DNA of 64,000 nucleotides. Source: Oscillospiraceae bacterium (GTDB taxonomy: Bacteria > Bacillota > Clostridia > Oscillospirales > CAG-272). Positions 1 through 8,412 of this stretch are shown piece by piece. The notes beneath the pieces were generated by a model. It saw only the letters and a list, made by a program, of their open reading frames with translations, ran no database searches and was not told the DNA's origin. Location of the stretch: NCBI GenBank assembly GCA_015065385.1, contig SVQK01000056.1, positions 458,983 through 522,982 on the forward strand. The letters are read 5' to 3'. The number at the start of each line of letters is the position of its first letter. Position 1 is the stretch's first letter. The translations under genes were made by a program, and so were the position numbers.

Positions 1-694
1 CGTACATATCGGAGGACAGGTAGCCGTAGTCCCCGAGCAGTGGGATATTGAAGAAGTAGGCGTAGGTGTAGGTCATCGAGGTGATGGCGAGGTCGGAGCA
101 GATGGCGAAGAGCTTGCCGTAGATGGTGCAGTTGTCGTTCGCCAGCTGGTTGTGCCACGGCTTGTCCAGATCCACGTTCGGGACGTCCCGCCAGTTCAGC
201 AGGGATCCGGCGGAGATGGCGGAAGCGGCCAGATAGTTGTAGAATCCTACCACCTGATAGTCGTTGCTGCCCGCCGTCACAAGGGTGTTCACATAGGTCT
301 GCGGATCGGTGTCGGTTTCGCATTCGATCTTGACGTCGAACCGGTCTTCCAGAAGGACGTTCCGGTTGTAGACCGCGTCGTTGCAGGCGTCGCCGTTCAG
401 GTCGTCCACCACGATCTCGTCCTTCTTGATGATCTTGCCGCCGTAGCCGTCCGATGTGGTGAGCACCCGGTAAATCTGACCGTTGAACTTGACCTCGGGA
501 AGATCGTCGGAGATGAGCTGACGGCGTTCGTAGTCGGTGAGGGATTCCTCGTCCACCTCCTGCGAATCGGCGGCCGGCGCGGCTGTCTGCGCGGCGGTTT
601 CGCTGCCTGCGTCCGTGTTTCCCGTATTGCTGCACGAGAGCATGGTCGGCGCGAGCATCAGGGCGCAGAGGAGCAGGGAAAGCCATTTCTTCAT
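1..694 (-). CDS. Solute-binding-type lipoprotein, N-terminal part (runs off the window)
   Basis: The frame opens at ATG 694, preceded on the minus strand by AAAGGA, and runs out of the window, so only about 231 residues are visible. It starts with a lipoprotein signal peptide: MKKWLSLLL, a hydrophobic core, and a lipobox ending LSC with Cys21. A low-complexity Ala/Thr/Glu linker follows. The mature part contains the motif NDAVYNRN followed by LEDRFDVKIE, which recurs in the two other lipoproteins of this window (46025-47563 and 49055-50572). All three therefore belong to one family of extracellular solute-binding proteins of ABC sugar-uptake type. No permease or ATPase lies beside it here. 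The substrate cannot be told. Confidence 0.8.
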   Translation of the reverse strand, partial: MKKWLSLLLCALMLAPTMLSCSNTGNTDAGSETAAQTAAPAADSQEVDEESLTDYERRQLISDDLPEVKFNGQIYRVLTTSDGYGGKIIKKDEIVVDDLNGDACNDAVYNRNVLLEDRFDVKIECETDTDPQTYVNTLVTAGSNDYQVVGFYNYLAASAISAGSLLNWRDVPNVDLDKPWHNQLANDNCTIYGKLFAICSDLAITSMTYTYAYFFNIPLLGDYGYLSSDMY

Positions 695-736
695 GGGCTT
701 GTTCCTTTCGTTGAATGAAATTATTACACTGATCTT

Positions 737-766
737 ATTATATCAGACGCCGCGTCTTCCTGTAAA
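737..766 (-). promoter_or_regulatory. Probable sigma-A promoter of the first lipoprotein gene
   Basis: Read on the minus strand, TTTACA is followed 18 nt later by TATAAT, about 45 nt upstream of the ATG at 694. The -10 is perfect; the spacer is one base longer than ideal. Confidence 0.6.
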
Positions 767-811
767 TGGCAAATGGTAACAAATCTGCGCGGGGCGTACA
801 GGGCAATCTGC

Positions 812-1048
812 TCAATGGTGATAATTCCGCATGGTCAGGGAGTATTCTTCGAAGATCTTCTTGTACCGGCGGTACGCGTCCTCGCCGAGCTGCCCGGATG
901 CGTGAAGCTCCTCGCACCGGCGCCCCAGCTTTTCCCGGGCCGCCTGCGCCGTCGATTTGTAGTTGTTTTCGAGATTCGCCCGGAGCTCGTCCAGAATCGC
1001 GTCCAGCTCCCGCTCGGCCTTGGATTTGAAGAAGGTTTTCAGAAACAT
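812..1048 (-). CDS. Small hypothetical protein, 78 aa, charged and helical
   Basis: ATG 1048 is preceded by AAAGGAGGTCCCCC, an ideal ribosome site at good spacing, which is the main reason for calling this gene. The product starts MFLKTFFKSKAE and is rich in Glu, Arg, Lys and Leu, so it should be mostly helical. It has no signal peptide or membrane segment and I recognise no family. It lies alone between a lipoprotein gene on the same strand and a divergent toxin-antitoxin pair. Confidence 0.7.
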   Translation of the reverse strand: MFLKTFFKSKAERELDAILDELRANLENNYKSTAQAAREKLGRRCEELHASGQLGEDAYRRYKKIFEEYSLTMRNYHH

Positions 1049-1129
1049 GGGGGACCTCCTTTATCAATATGAGACTATCCGTGCGGTCCCGCCGCGCTTC
1101 TTCCCGCATGATTTTGTTCCCCGGGGAGG

Positions 1130-1158
1130 TTTACTTTCGCGGCCCGATGTGGTATAAT
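1130..1158 (+). promoter_or_regulatory. Sigma-A promoter of the toxin-antitoxin operon
   Basis: TTTACT at 1130-1135 and TATAAT at 1153-1158 are separated by 17 nt, about 45 nt before the antitoxin start. Confidence 0.75.
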
Positions 1159-1203
1159 CACAATGGCGGAAACATTGAACGTGAGAACGAAGGGAGGAGA
1201 AGC

Positions 1204-1452
1204 ATGAGCAACAGGGAACGCGCGGTGGACTTGGTTTATCAGATTCCCGAGAATAAGCTGCTGGTTCTGATTGCGTTTATGGAGGGGCTGAGCGTTCCGG
1301 ATGATCCGGTTTCGGACGTTTCGGAAGCCGATCCGTTCTTCAGCCTCGAGAATCAGGAGCGGTTGAAAAAGGCGGCCGCCCGGATGGAGGCTGTCGGCGG
1401 AACTGTTCATGAACTCATCGGAGACCGGACAGATGACGAAAGCATGGGATGA
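1204..1452 (+). CDS. Antitoxin of a YefM/YoeB-like toxin-antitoxin pair
   Basis: An 82-residue protein starting at ATG 1204 behind GGGAGGAGAAGC. An in-frame start further upstream (1069) is rejected because it precedes the promoter. The C-terminal part, FFSLENQERLKKAAARME followed by GGTVHELIG, resembles the toxin-wrapping tail of Firmicutes antitoxins that partner Txe/YoeB toxins. It should bind and neutralise the downstream ribosome-dependent endoribonuclease and autorepress the operon. Its last 20 bases overlap the toxin gene, the usual arrangement for translational coupling. The N-terminal DNA-binding half is only weakly recognisable, so the exact antitoxin subfamily is uncertain. Confidence 0.8.
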   Translation: MSNRERAVDLVYQIPENKLLVLIAFMEGLSVPDDPVSDVSEADPFFSLENQERLKKAAARMEAVGGTVHELIGDRTDDESMG

Positions 1453-1696
1453 CGAAGCATGGGAGGACTATCTTTACTGGCAGAAGCAGGATCGGAAAAC
1501 GCTCGAGCGCATCCATCTTCTGCTGAAAGATATTGACAGAAACGGATACAGGGGGATCGGAAAGCCCGAACCTCTGACCGGGAACCTCCGAGGATGGTGG
1601 AGCAGGAGAATCGACGACAAGAACAGAATCGTTTACAGGATCAAAGACGGTCGGATCGAAATCATTCAGTGCGGATCTCACTACAGGGATCGCTGA
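1433..1696 (+). CDS. yoeB: YoeB/Txe-family mRNA-interferase toxin
   Basis: An 87-residue basic protein. The start is set at ATG 1433 (MTKAWDDEAWEDYLYWQ) because this matches the N-terminus of YoeB; an upstream in-frame ATG at 1409 would add eight unrelated residues. Family signatures are plain: WEDYLYWQKQDRKTLERIH, then GIGKPEPLTGNLRGWWSRRI, RIVYRI, and the C-terminal HYRDR. YoeB cleaves mRNA in the ribosomal A site with a RelE-like fold. It overlaps the antitoxin by 20 bp. Confidence 0.92.
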   Translation: MTKAWDDEAWEDYLYWQKQDRKTLERIHLLLKDIDRNGYRGIGKPEPLTGNLRGWWSRRIDDKNRIVYRIKDGRIEIIQCGSHYRDR

Positions 1697-1819
1697 TTTT
1701 GTCAGGGAATACGAGCCGTCGTGTCATATCCGTGCTGCAAATTCTTTCTGCACTGTTCGCGGTTCAGGGGAGTTTCGGCACGTCACAGGACGGTTCTTGT
1801 CGAAAAACTACAAAAAACA

Positions 1820-1864
1820 GGGCGTTTTGAATCCGGATTCTGTAAATCCTGCTCAAAATCGCCC
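1820..1864 (-). terminator. Rho-independent terminator of tRNA-Pro
   Basis: On the minus strand GGGCGATTTTGA pairs with TCAAAACGCCC around an inner hairpin, followed by TGTTTTTT. It lies just beyond the tRNA 3' end. The 179 bases between the toxin stop and the tRNA hold nothing else I can support. Confidence 0.8.
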
Positions 1865-1875
1865 GGTTTTTCTTC

Positions 1876-1948
1876 TCTGAGTGACTGGACTTGAACCAGC
1901 GGCCTCTACCACCCCAAGGTAGCGCGCTCCCAACTGCGCCACACCCAG
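1876..1948 (-). tRNA. tRNA-Pro (anticodon GGG)
   Basis: The minus strand folds as a complete 73-nt cloverleaf. The acceptor arm CTGGGTG pairs with CACTCAG (one G-U), the D arm carries GCGCAGTTGGGAGCGC, the anticodon stem CTACC/GGTAG holds the loop TTGGGGT, and the T loop is TTCAAGT. The anticodon GGG reads CCC/CCT proline codons. CCA is not encoded. Confidence 0.95.
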
Positions 1949-1987
1949 TTGTCCGCCCGGAACGTTCCCGCTCCCGACAGCCCTTGT

Positions 1988-2016
1988 ATTATATCACCGC
2001 CTCCCTGATTTGTCAA
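1988..2016 (-). promoter_or_regulatory. Consensus sigma-A promoter of tRNA-Pro
   Basis: On the minus strand TTGACA, 17 nt and TATAAT, a perfect consensus, about 40 nt upstream of the tRNA. Confidence 0.9.
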
Positions 2017-2110
2017 CCCCTTTTGCAAAAAAATCTTCCGCTGCGGACGCTGCCGGATTGTCGGAATTTCTGAAAAACAGCGGATTCCGACAAAAAATCC
2101 GCCAACCTGC

Positions 2111-2139
2111 TTGACGAATCTCTTCCTTTCGTGTATCAT
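2111..2139 (+). promoter_or_regulatory. Sigma-A promoter of the first MATE gene
   Basis: TTGACG (2111-2116), 17 nt, TATCAT (2134-2139). Its position shows that the in-frame GTG at 2131 cannot be the translation start, because it lies inside the -10 region. Confidence 0.85.
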
Positions 2140-2178
2140 ACTGTTTTGGAAACAAGTATGGAAATCAGGGTGGGTTCA

Positions 2179-3561
2179 ATGGCGGATACGACGCGGAAAC
2201 GATTCTTCTCCGGCTCCCGGAGGGGCGACGTGGATATGACCGAGGGGAGCATCCCGAAGCATATTCTCACCTTCGCCCTCCCCCTGCTCGTGGGGAATAT
2301 CTTCCAGCAGCTGTATAATATGGTGGACACCTGGGTGGTGGGAAACTACGTCTCCTCCGAAGCTATGGCGGCGGTCGGGAGCGTCGGGCCCGTCATCAAC
2401 ATGCTCATCGGCTTCTTCCTCGGACTGGCCAGCGGCGCGGGCGTGGTCATTTCACAGTACTACGGCGCGAAGAACGACGAGGGCGTTTCGCAGACCGTCC
2501 ACACCTCCCTTGCCATGACGCTTGTGATGGCGGTGATCTTCACAGCCGTCGGCGTCGCGGTCACGCCCTTTATGGTGGATATGATGGCGACGCCGGAGAA
2601 CGTCCGCCCTCAGACCATCACCTACCTGACCATCTATTTCGGCGGCGTATCCGGACTGATGCTCTACAACATGGGAGCCGGCATTCTCCGCGCGGTGGGG
2701 GATTCCCGGCGTCCGTTCTACTTCCTCGTGGTGTCCGCCGTGATGAATACCGTCCTCGATCTGGTCTTTGTGATCGCCTTCGATCTCGGCGTGGCGGGCG
2801 TCGCGCTGGCAACGATCCTCTCCCAGTTCGTGTCCGCCGTGCTCGTGCTGATCGTCCTGCTCCGCGCCAAGTCTGCCGTGCGGTTCAGCCCCCGGAAGCT
2901 CCGGATCGACTGGCCGACCATGGGGCGGATCATCCGGGTGGGGATTCCCGCCGCGGTTCAGATGGCGATCACCTCCTTCTCGAACGTCTTCGTGCAGAAA
3001 TACATCAACTACTTCGGCTCCGACGCGATGGCGGGCTGGACGGCCTACAACAAGGTGGACGCCCTTCTGTTCATGCCCATGCAGTCCATCGCGCTGGCCT
3101 CCACCACCTTCGTCGGACAGAATCTCGGCAAGAATCAGGTCAAGCGGGCGCGGCGCGGGGTCAGTATCGCTTTGCTGATGGCCGCGATTGCCACGATCGT
3201 CGTCATGATCCCCGTGATCCTCGCCGCGCCGTACACCGTCGCGTTCTTCAACGACGAGCCGGAGGTCGTGCGGTACGGATCGATGCTGCTCCGCCATATC
3301 TCCCCGTTCTACATCGTCTGCATCGTCAATCAGGTCTGTTCGGGCGCGCTCCGGGGGGCGGGGAACAGCCGGGCGCCCATGTTCATCATGCTCGGATCCT
3401 TCGTGGTGTTCCGGCAGATCTACCTCTATATCATGGCGAACTTCATCAGCAACACGATCCTCCCCATCGCCATGGGATACCCCGCCGGGTGGATGGTCTG
3501 CTCGGCCATCACTCTGATCTACTATCTGAAAGCCGACCTCGGAAAAACCAGGCTGGTCTGA
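2179..3561 (+). CDS. MATE-family multidrug/sodium antiporter
   Basis: About 460 residues with twelve hydrophobic segments in two homologous halves, the MATE architecture. Typical motifs are FALPLLVGNIFQQLYNMVDT in helix 1, the SGAGVVISQYYGAK loop, and GILRAVGDSRRPFYFL. It should export cationic drugs or metabolites using an ion gradient. Start 2179 (MADTTRK) is chosen because AGGGTGGG sits four bases upstream and the promoter excludes the 2131 start; ATG 2158 is an alternative. The gene stands alone, flanked by its own promoter and a terminator-like hairpin. A second MATE gene lies at 62346-63713. Confidence 0.93.
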   Translation: MADTTRKRFFSGSRRGDVDMTEGSIPKHILTFALPLLVGNIFQQLYNMVDTWVVGNYVSSEAMAAVGSVGPVINMLIGFFLGLASGAGVVISQYYGAKNDEGVSQTVHTSLAMTLVMAVIFTAVGVAVTPFMVDMMATPENVRPQTITYLTIYFGGVSGLMLYNMGAGILRAVGDSRRPFYFLVVSAVMNTVLDLVFVIAFDLGVAGVALATILSQFVSAVLVLIVLLRAKSAVRFSPRKLRIDWPTMGRIIRVGIPAAVQMAITSFSNVFVQKYINYFGSDAMAGWTAYNKVDALLFMPMQSIALASTTFVGQNLGKNQVKRARRGVSIALLMAAIATIVVMIPVILAAPYTVAFFNDEPEVVRYGSMLLRHISPFYIVCIVNQVCSGALRGAGNSRAPMFIMLGSFVVFRQIYLYIMANFISNTILPIAMGYPAGWMVCSAITLIYYLKADLGKTRLV

Positions 3562-3569
3562 ACCCGGAC

Positions 3570-3609
3570 AGGAGTCTTTCTCCCCGACTGCGGAAGGAAG
3601 GCTCCTTTT
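3570..3609 (+). terminator. Probable terminator after the MATE gene
   Basis: An imperfect hairpin AGGAG..CTTTC with GAAGG..CTCCT, followed by TTTTT. Confidence 0.55.
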
Positions 3610-3656
3610 TGCCGCCGATTTTCCGGAAAGGACTGTTCACGGGCGTGAAAATATGG

Positions 3657-3662
3657 TATAAT
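3657..3662 (+). promoter_or_regulatory. -10 box of the amino-sugar operon
   Basis: A perfect TATAAT 33 bases before the first gene. The best -35 candidates (TGTTCA with a 17-nt spacer, or TTCACG with 15 nt) are weak, which would fit an activator-dependent or repressed operon promoter. Confidence 0.6.
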
Positions 3663-3695
3663 CAGTCAGAAACAGCCTCCGGGGAGGATTTGAAT

Positions 3696-5654
3696 ATGGT
3701 CACAGTGACGATTCCGGTCATGATTCGTGAAGGCTTTCAGGCGGAAGAAACACTTTCCGAACTGAAACGCTCAGGAGCGGATCGGGTTCTTCTGGCCCTG
3801 CGGCGCTCGATGAAGAGGACGGACGCGGGTTTCCGCATCGACACGGACGCCTTCATGGACGTTCTGCGCGAGCTGATTCCGCGGTACGAGGCGGCGGGAC
3901 TCGAGGTCGGCGTCTGGCTCGGGGAGACGATGGGCCACGGCATGGGAGCCGGACGCGGGGACTACGTCTATCAGCCCTTTGTCAACATACAGGGAACCGA
4001 GGCGAACGGCGGATTCTGCTGCGCCGACGAAACCTTCCGCGCCGACGTCTGCGAATGGGCGGCTAAAGCGGCGGAGGCTGGCGCGAAACTCGTGGTGCTG
4101 GACGACGACTGGCGGATGAACGCCCACGGAGCGGGGATTTATTCCGGCTGCATGTGTCCGGATCACGTCCGGCGGTATTCCAAGCTGGTCGGGGAAGCGC
4201 TCGACCGGGAGGGGATCGTCCGCCGGGTATTCTCGGGAGGGGCGAACCGGTACCGGGACGCGTGGCGGGAGCTGATGGGCGGGGACATGCTGACGCTCGC
4301 CCGGGAGATCCGTTCCGCCGTGGACCGGGTGGATCCGGACTGCCGGATCGGGATCTGCACGGCTCCTTCGGTGGTGGGCAGGGACGGCGCGGATTTCATG
4401 CAGATCGCCGACGCCCTTGCCGGAAAAACCCGTCCGTGGGTGAGGCTCATCGGCGCGCCGTACTGGGCGAAGAGCGGGGCGGATCTCGCGGCGGTTATGA
4501 CGCTGGAGCGGATGCAGGCGCACCTGTCGTGGATGTGGCAGATCGAGCGGGGCGCGGAGGTCCTGCTCGAAGGGGACGTCTATCCGCGGCCCCGGTTTGT
4601 CTGCCCGTCCGCGTACCTCGAGTGCGCCGATCAGATCGCAAGGGCGGACCGACGGTTCACCGGAGTTATGAAATACATGATGGACTACGCCTCCTCGCCG
4701 CGGTACGAGCACGGATACATCGACCGGCATGTGAAAAACGCCGCGCTCGGCCGGGAGATCGAGGAGAATTTCGGCAGGGAGCAGAGAGGATTTGTTCCCC
4801 TCGAATCCCCCGACCTCTTCCGGGATATGGTGTTCGACGAAGGACTTTCCCCGGCGGATGCGGATTCTTCCGCCTATGAGCACTTCCGCGGCGTGTCGTA
4901 CCGGTATCTCTGCGGGGCGTGCGTGCCCGTCTCCTTTGATTCCGGCGTCCCCGTGGTCTTCGGAGAGAACGCCCGTCAGGTCGGATCGCGGTGGCATCGG
5001 GTCGAATACGGTGCGGTGCTGGACGCTTGTGCGGCAGAAATCCTGACAGAAAAGGGCTGGGACGTGGGCGCCGAATCCTTCGGAGAAACCTTCGGGCCGA
5101 AATCCCCCGAGACGTTCCTCGACAGCGGCGAAATCGTTCCGTTCTCCGGCCATGTTTACCGGAGGATCGTTCCGAAGGCGGGCGCGGAGGTGCTGACCCG
5201 GTTTTCGGACGGATCCCCCGCGGTATTCCGGTATGAAAACAAAGACGGCGGGCGGTTCCTCGTCTATCCGATCTGCGCGTCCGTATTCGACACGGGGAGC
5301 ACCTACTTCCGGAGCTACGAGCGGCACCGGGAGCTGACGGAGCAGGGCCGCTGGATCGGGGAGGCGTACCCCGAGGAGGTCTGGTTCCCGGCGGACTGCG
5401 CGGGCAATCCGGATCTCTACATCATCACGAACGGACACCTGTTGCTGAACGGAAAGGTTCAGGGCGAGGTCGGGCTGTGGAATCTCTTCCCGGACGCCGT
5501 CGAAGAGCCGGTGGTTGAGCTGGACGCTGTGCCGGAGGAAGTGCGCTTTCTCAACTGCACCGGCGAGGTGGACGGAAAGACGGTCCGCCTGTCCCGGATC
5601 GAGCCCTTCGGATTTGCCGGAATCGCATTTGAAGGAAAGAGGGAAACGAAATGA
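3696..5654 (+). CDS. Uncharacterised glycosidase-like protein heading the amino-sugar operon
   Basis: 652 residues from ATG 3696, which follows GGGGAGGATTTGAAT; the longer upstream frame lacks a start with a ribosome site. There is no signal peptide, so the protein is cytoplasmic. The first 400 residues alternate hydrophobic strands and helices in a TIM-barrel-like pattern (for example KLVVLDDDWRMNAHG and the Cys-rich GCMCPDH). The C-terminal part looks like beta-sandwich, as in GH42-type glycosidases. I cannot assign a family or catalytic residues with confidence. Its stop overlaps the start of nagB (ATGA), so it is translationally coupled. From context it probably acts on an amino-sugar-containing glycoside taken up by the cell; this is inference. 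Confidence 0.7.
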   Translation: MVTVTIPVMIREGFQAEETLSELKRSGADRVLLALRRSMKRTDAGFRIDTDAFMDVLRELIPRYEAAGLEVGVWLGETMGHGMGAGRGDYVYQPFVNIQGTEANGGFCCADETFRADVCEWAAKAAEAGAKLVVLDDDWRMNAHGAGIYSGCMCPDHVRRYSKLVGEALDREGIVRRVFSGGANRYRDAWRELMGGDMLTLAREIRSAVDRVDPDCRIGICTAPSVVGRDGADFMQIADALAGKTRPWVRLIGAPYWAKSGADLAAVMTLERMQAHLSWMWQIERGAEVLLEGDVYPRPRFVCPSAYLECADQIARADRRFTGVMKYMMDYASSPRYEHGYIDRHVKNAALGREIEENFGREQRGFVPLESPDLFRDMVFDEGLSPADADSSAYEHFRGVSYRYLCGACVPVSFDSGVPVVFGENARQVGSRWHRVEYGAVLDACAAEILTEKGWDVGAESFGETFGPKSPETFLDSGEIVPFSGHVYRRIVPKAGAEVLTRFSDGSPAVFRYENKDGGRFLVYPICASVFDTGSTYFRSYERHRELTEQGRWIGEAYPEEVWFPADCAGNPDLYIITNGHLLLNGKVQGEVGLWNLFPDAVEEPVVELDAVPEEVRFLNCTGEVDGKTVRLSRIEPFGFAGIAFEGKRETK

Positions 5655-6436
5655 CTTGGGAAACTGTGACGCTGATCAGAAAAGACGCGCTCCGGGTGTG
5701 GGTACACGAAAAGAGAACGCTCATGGGAGAGTCGGCCGCGCGGGACATCGCCGAGGAAATGCGGCGGCAGCTGGAAACGAAGGACGAGATCAACATGATC
5801 TTCGCGGCGGCCCCATCCCAGAACGAAACGCTTACCGCGCTTGTGAAAGAGGATGTGGACTGGACGCGGGTGAACGCCTTTCACATGGACGAATACGTCG
5901 GCCTCGAGCCGGACGCGCCGCAGAGCTTCGGAACCTATCTGAAGGAGCACATCTTCGGCCTTGTCCCGTTCAAGTCCGTGAAACTGATCGATCCGTCCAA
6001 CGACGCGGAGGAGGAGATTGAACGGTATTCCGCGCTGCTCGGGGAGCATCCGGTCGATATCACGGTACTCGGGATCGGCGAGAACGGCCACATTGCCTTC
6101 AACGATCCGGGTGTGGCGGACTTCGACGATCCCGCCCTGGTGAAGGTCGTTCCGCTCGACGAGGTGTGCCGGATGCAGCAGGTTCACGACGGCTGTTTCC
6201 CGCGTCTCGACGCCGTTCCGACGCATGCCCTGACGCTGACGGTCCCAGCGCTGACCCGGGCGGAGGCCATGTTCTGCTCGGTTCCGGCGGCGACCAAGGC
6301 GGAGGCGGTGAAGCGGACGCTGACGGAGGAGATTTCGGAAAACTGTCCGGCGACGATCATGAGACGCCATCCGCACGCGGTGATGTACTGCGACCGGGAC
6401 AGCGCGTCGGGCGTGCTCGGACAGTCGTTCAGATAA
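5651..6436 (+). CDS. nagB: Glucosamine-6-phosphate deaminase
   Basis: 261 residues, normal for the family. NagB converts glucosamine-6-phosphate to fructose-6-phosphate and ammonia, feeding amino sugars into glycolysis. The signature NAFHMDEYVG carries the conserved Asp-Glu at residues 80-81, and GIGENGHIAFNDP carries the loop with the ring-opening His. The ATG overlaps the stop codon of the preceding gene by four bases. With nagA downstream it completes the standard GlcNAc-6-P route. The allosteric-site residues of the enterobacterial enzyme were not checked. Confidence 0.93.
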   Translation: MTWETVTLIRKDALRVWVHEKRTLMGESAARDIAEEMRRQLETKDEINMIFAAAPSQNETLTALVKEDVDWTRVNAFHMDEYVGLEPDAPQSFGTYLKEHIFGLVPFKSVKLIDPSNDAEEEIERYSALLGEHPVDITVLGIGENGHIAFNDPGVADFDDPALVKVVPLDEVCRMQQVHDGCFPRLDAVPTHALTLTVPALTRAEAMFCSVPAATKAEAVKRTLTEEISENCPATIMRRHPHAVMYCDRDSASGVLGQSFR

Positions 6437-6451
6437 AGGAAGGAGACGGTC

Positions 6452-7519
6452 ATGAAAAAACTGAGAGTCGGCATCATCGGGCAGGGAAGAAGCGGGCGGG
6501 ATATCCACGGCGCGTTCTTCCGGACAGAGGCGGGACGGGAGCGGTACGAGGTCGCCGCCGTATCCGATCTGATCGAGGCGAGACGGGAGAGGGCAAAGGC
6601 GGAATACGAAGGCTGCGAGGTCTATGAGGACTACCGGGATCTTTTGCGGCGGGACGATCTCGACGTGGTGGTGAATTCCACCTTCTCCCACCTGCACTAT
6701 CCCGTGACGATGGACGCGCTCCGAGCCGGGAAGAACGTGGTGAGCGAGAAGCCCTTCTCGAAGTACGCGATGGAATGCGAGCAGATGATCCGGTGCGCGG
6801 AGGAGAACGGCGTGACGCTGACGGTGTTCCAGCAGTCGCGGGTGGCCCCGTATTTTGTGCGGATCCGGGAAATCATAGGGACCGGGCTCCTCGGAGAGCT
6901 TCAGCAGATCACGATCCGGTTCTCGGGATTCTCGCGGCGCTGGGACTGGCAGACCTCCCTGCGCTATTACGGAGGCTGCCTCCAGAACACGGGACCCCAT
7001 CCGCTGGATCAGGCCCTCACGCTGCTCGACTATGACGGGATGCCGACGGTGTTCTCCCAACTGAGACGGATCAACTCCGCCGGGGACGCCGAGGACTACG
7101 CCAAGCTGATTCTGACGGCTCCGGACCGGCCCCTCGTCGATCTCGAAATCAACCCGTCCGACGCTTATTCGGATTTCACCTACCGGATTTCCGGGCGCAA
7201 AGGGTCTCTTTCCGCGACCATGTCGAAGATCCGCTGGAAATACTTCGACGACTGCCCCATGCCCGCCTTTACGCTGGAACCTTTGAACGGCCCGGACGGA
7301 CTCTCCCCGGCGTACTGTTCGGAAAAGCTGACGTGGCACGAGTTTGAGGAGGATCTGACCGGAAGCGCGTTCGACGCCGGTCCGAAGGTGTTTTACGCCA
7401 ATCTCTACGACCACCTGACCGAGGGCGCGGAGCTTCTCATCAAACCCGAAAAGCTGATTCAGCAGATCCGGGTGATGGAGCTGGTCCACGCGCAGAATCC
7501 GCTGGTCTGCGACCGCTGA
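6452..7519 (+). CDS. Gfo/Idh/MocA-family NAD(P)-dependent dehydrogenase, first copy
   Basis: 355 residues, start ATG 6452 behind AAGGAAGGAGA. It has an N-terminal Rossmann fold with the dinucleotide loop VGIIGQGRSGRDIHG, then the family hallmark VVSEKPFSKY with the conserved EKP near residue 99. The C-terminal alpha/beta domain carries CLQNTGPHPLDQAL, whose His is the usual catalytic or substrate-binding residue. The family oxidises or reduces sugar hydroxyls such as inositol and hexosamines. Its place between nagB and nagA suggests a modified amino sugar as substrate, possibly one that must be oxidised or epimerised before entering the Nag route. Substrate unknown. Confidence 0.88.
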   Translation: MKKLRVGIIGQGRSGRDIHGAFFRTEAGRERYEVAAVSDLIEARRERAKAEYEGCEVYEDYRDLLRRDDLDVVVNSTFSHLHYPVTMDALRAGKNVVSEKPFSKYAMECEQMIRCAEENGVTLTVFQQSRVAPYFVRIREIIGTGLLGELQQITIRFSGFSRRWDWQTSLRYYGGCLQNTGPHPLDQALTLLDYDGMPTVFSQLRRINSAGDAEDYAKLILTAPDRPLVDLEINPSDAYSDFTYRISGRKGSLSATMSKIRWKYFDDCPMPAFTLEPLNGPDGLSPAYCSEKLTWHEFEEDLTGSAFDAGPKVFYANLYDHLTEGAELLIKPEKLIQQIRVMELVHAQNPLVCDR

Positions 7520-7545
7520 CGGTAGAACGACGGGAGGTGGGATCT

Positions 7546-8412
7546 ATGTATAAGATAGCGATTTTAGGCAGCGAAAACAGCCATTGCGCGGGATTTGCGT
7601 CCGTGCTGGCTCCGACGTCGGGCGTCAAGCGGTTTCCGGAGTTCATGCTCTGGGGCGTTGCGGGGGACGACGACTCCAATATCGCCGTATCGGAAAAGGC
7701 GGCGGTGCCGGTTTTTTCGACGGATCCCGCGGCGTTTGCCGGACAGGTGGACGCGGTGATGATCACGGCGCGGCACGGAGGCCTCCATCTGCCCTACGCC
7801 ATGCCCTATATCCGCGAAGGGGCGAAGATCTGGATCGACAAGCCCATCACGGCCTCGGTGGAAGACGCGCGGGAACTGGTGCGGCTGGCGCATGAGAACC
7901 GTCTTCTGCTCTGCGGCGGATCGTCCCTTGCGGGAGCGGCGGGTACGGTCCGAATGAAGGAGCTTGTCCGGAATAAACGCGGGAACGTCACCGGCGGGCA
8001 CGTCACGGCTCCGGTGAATCTCGTGAACGACTACGGCAATTTCTGGTTCTACTCTCAGCATCTCGTTCAGATGGTGACGGAGATCTTCGGGCAGGACATC
8101 GTCTCGGTGTCGGCCAAGCGGAAGGGGGAGGGCGTCCCGGCGGTGTTTCATTATCCGGATTTCGACGTCACCGCGTACTTCGGAACGGGCTATTCCGCCA
8201 CGGTCTATCTCGGAGGGTACAGCGTCGCGTGCGAAAAGATCGACCTCGGCGCGGAGTACTTCATGCCGGAGCTCAACGAATTTGCCGCGATGCTCCGGGA
8301 AGGAACGGTTCGTCAGACGCCGGAGGAGCTTGTGTACCCGGTTCTCGTGATCGACGCCCTGATCCGCTCGATGGAGGCGGACGGCGCGGAAAAGGAGCCG
8401 GTGACGCTGTGA
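7546..8412 (+). CDS. Gfo/Idh/MocA-family dehydrogenase, second and divergent copy
   Basis: 288 residues, start ATG 7546 behind GGGAGGTGGGATCT; a GTG at 7537 is an alternative. The Rossmann loop is altered to IAILGSENSHCAGF, which lacks the usual GxGxxG spacing. The EKP motif is replaced by WIDKPITASVEDAR, and the hydrophobic strand VDAVMITARHG follows family order. The short C-terminal domain contains NDYGNFWFYSQHLVQM, a likely catalytic His region. It ends with GTGA, overlapping the nagA start. The two dehydrogenases are not close paralogues, so they may catalyse successive steps or form a pair. Substrate unknown. Confidence 0.8.
   Translation: MYKIAILGSENSHCAGFASVLAPTSGVKRFPEFMLWGVAGDDDSNIAVSEKAAVPVFSTDPAAFAGQVDAVMITARHGGLHLPYAMPYIREGAKIWIDKPITASVEDARELVRLAHENRLLLCGGSSLAGAAGTVRMKELVRNKRGNVTGGHVTAPVNLVNDYGNFWFYSQHLVQMVTEIFGQDIVSVSAKRKGEGVPAVFHYPDFDVTAYFGTGYSATVYLGGYSVACEKIDLGAEYFMPELNEFAAMLREGTVRQTPEELVYPVLVIDALIRSMEADGAEKEPVTL

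Noticed and set aside
5459-7489. Long minus-strand frame opposite nagB and the first dehydrogenase (676 codons)
   Set aside because: Low-complexity Arg/His/Val-rich translation with no family features, exactly opposite well-supported genes; an effect of GC-rich codon use.
6452-8412. GH109 glycosidase assignment for the Gfo/Idh/MocA proteins
   Set aside because: The first has the classical EKP and GPHxLD dehydrogenase motifs; nothing specific to GH109 is visible.
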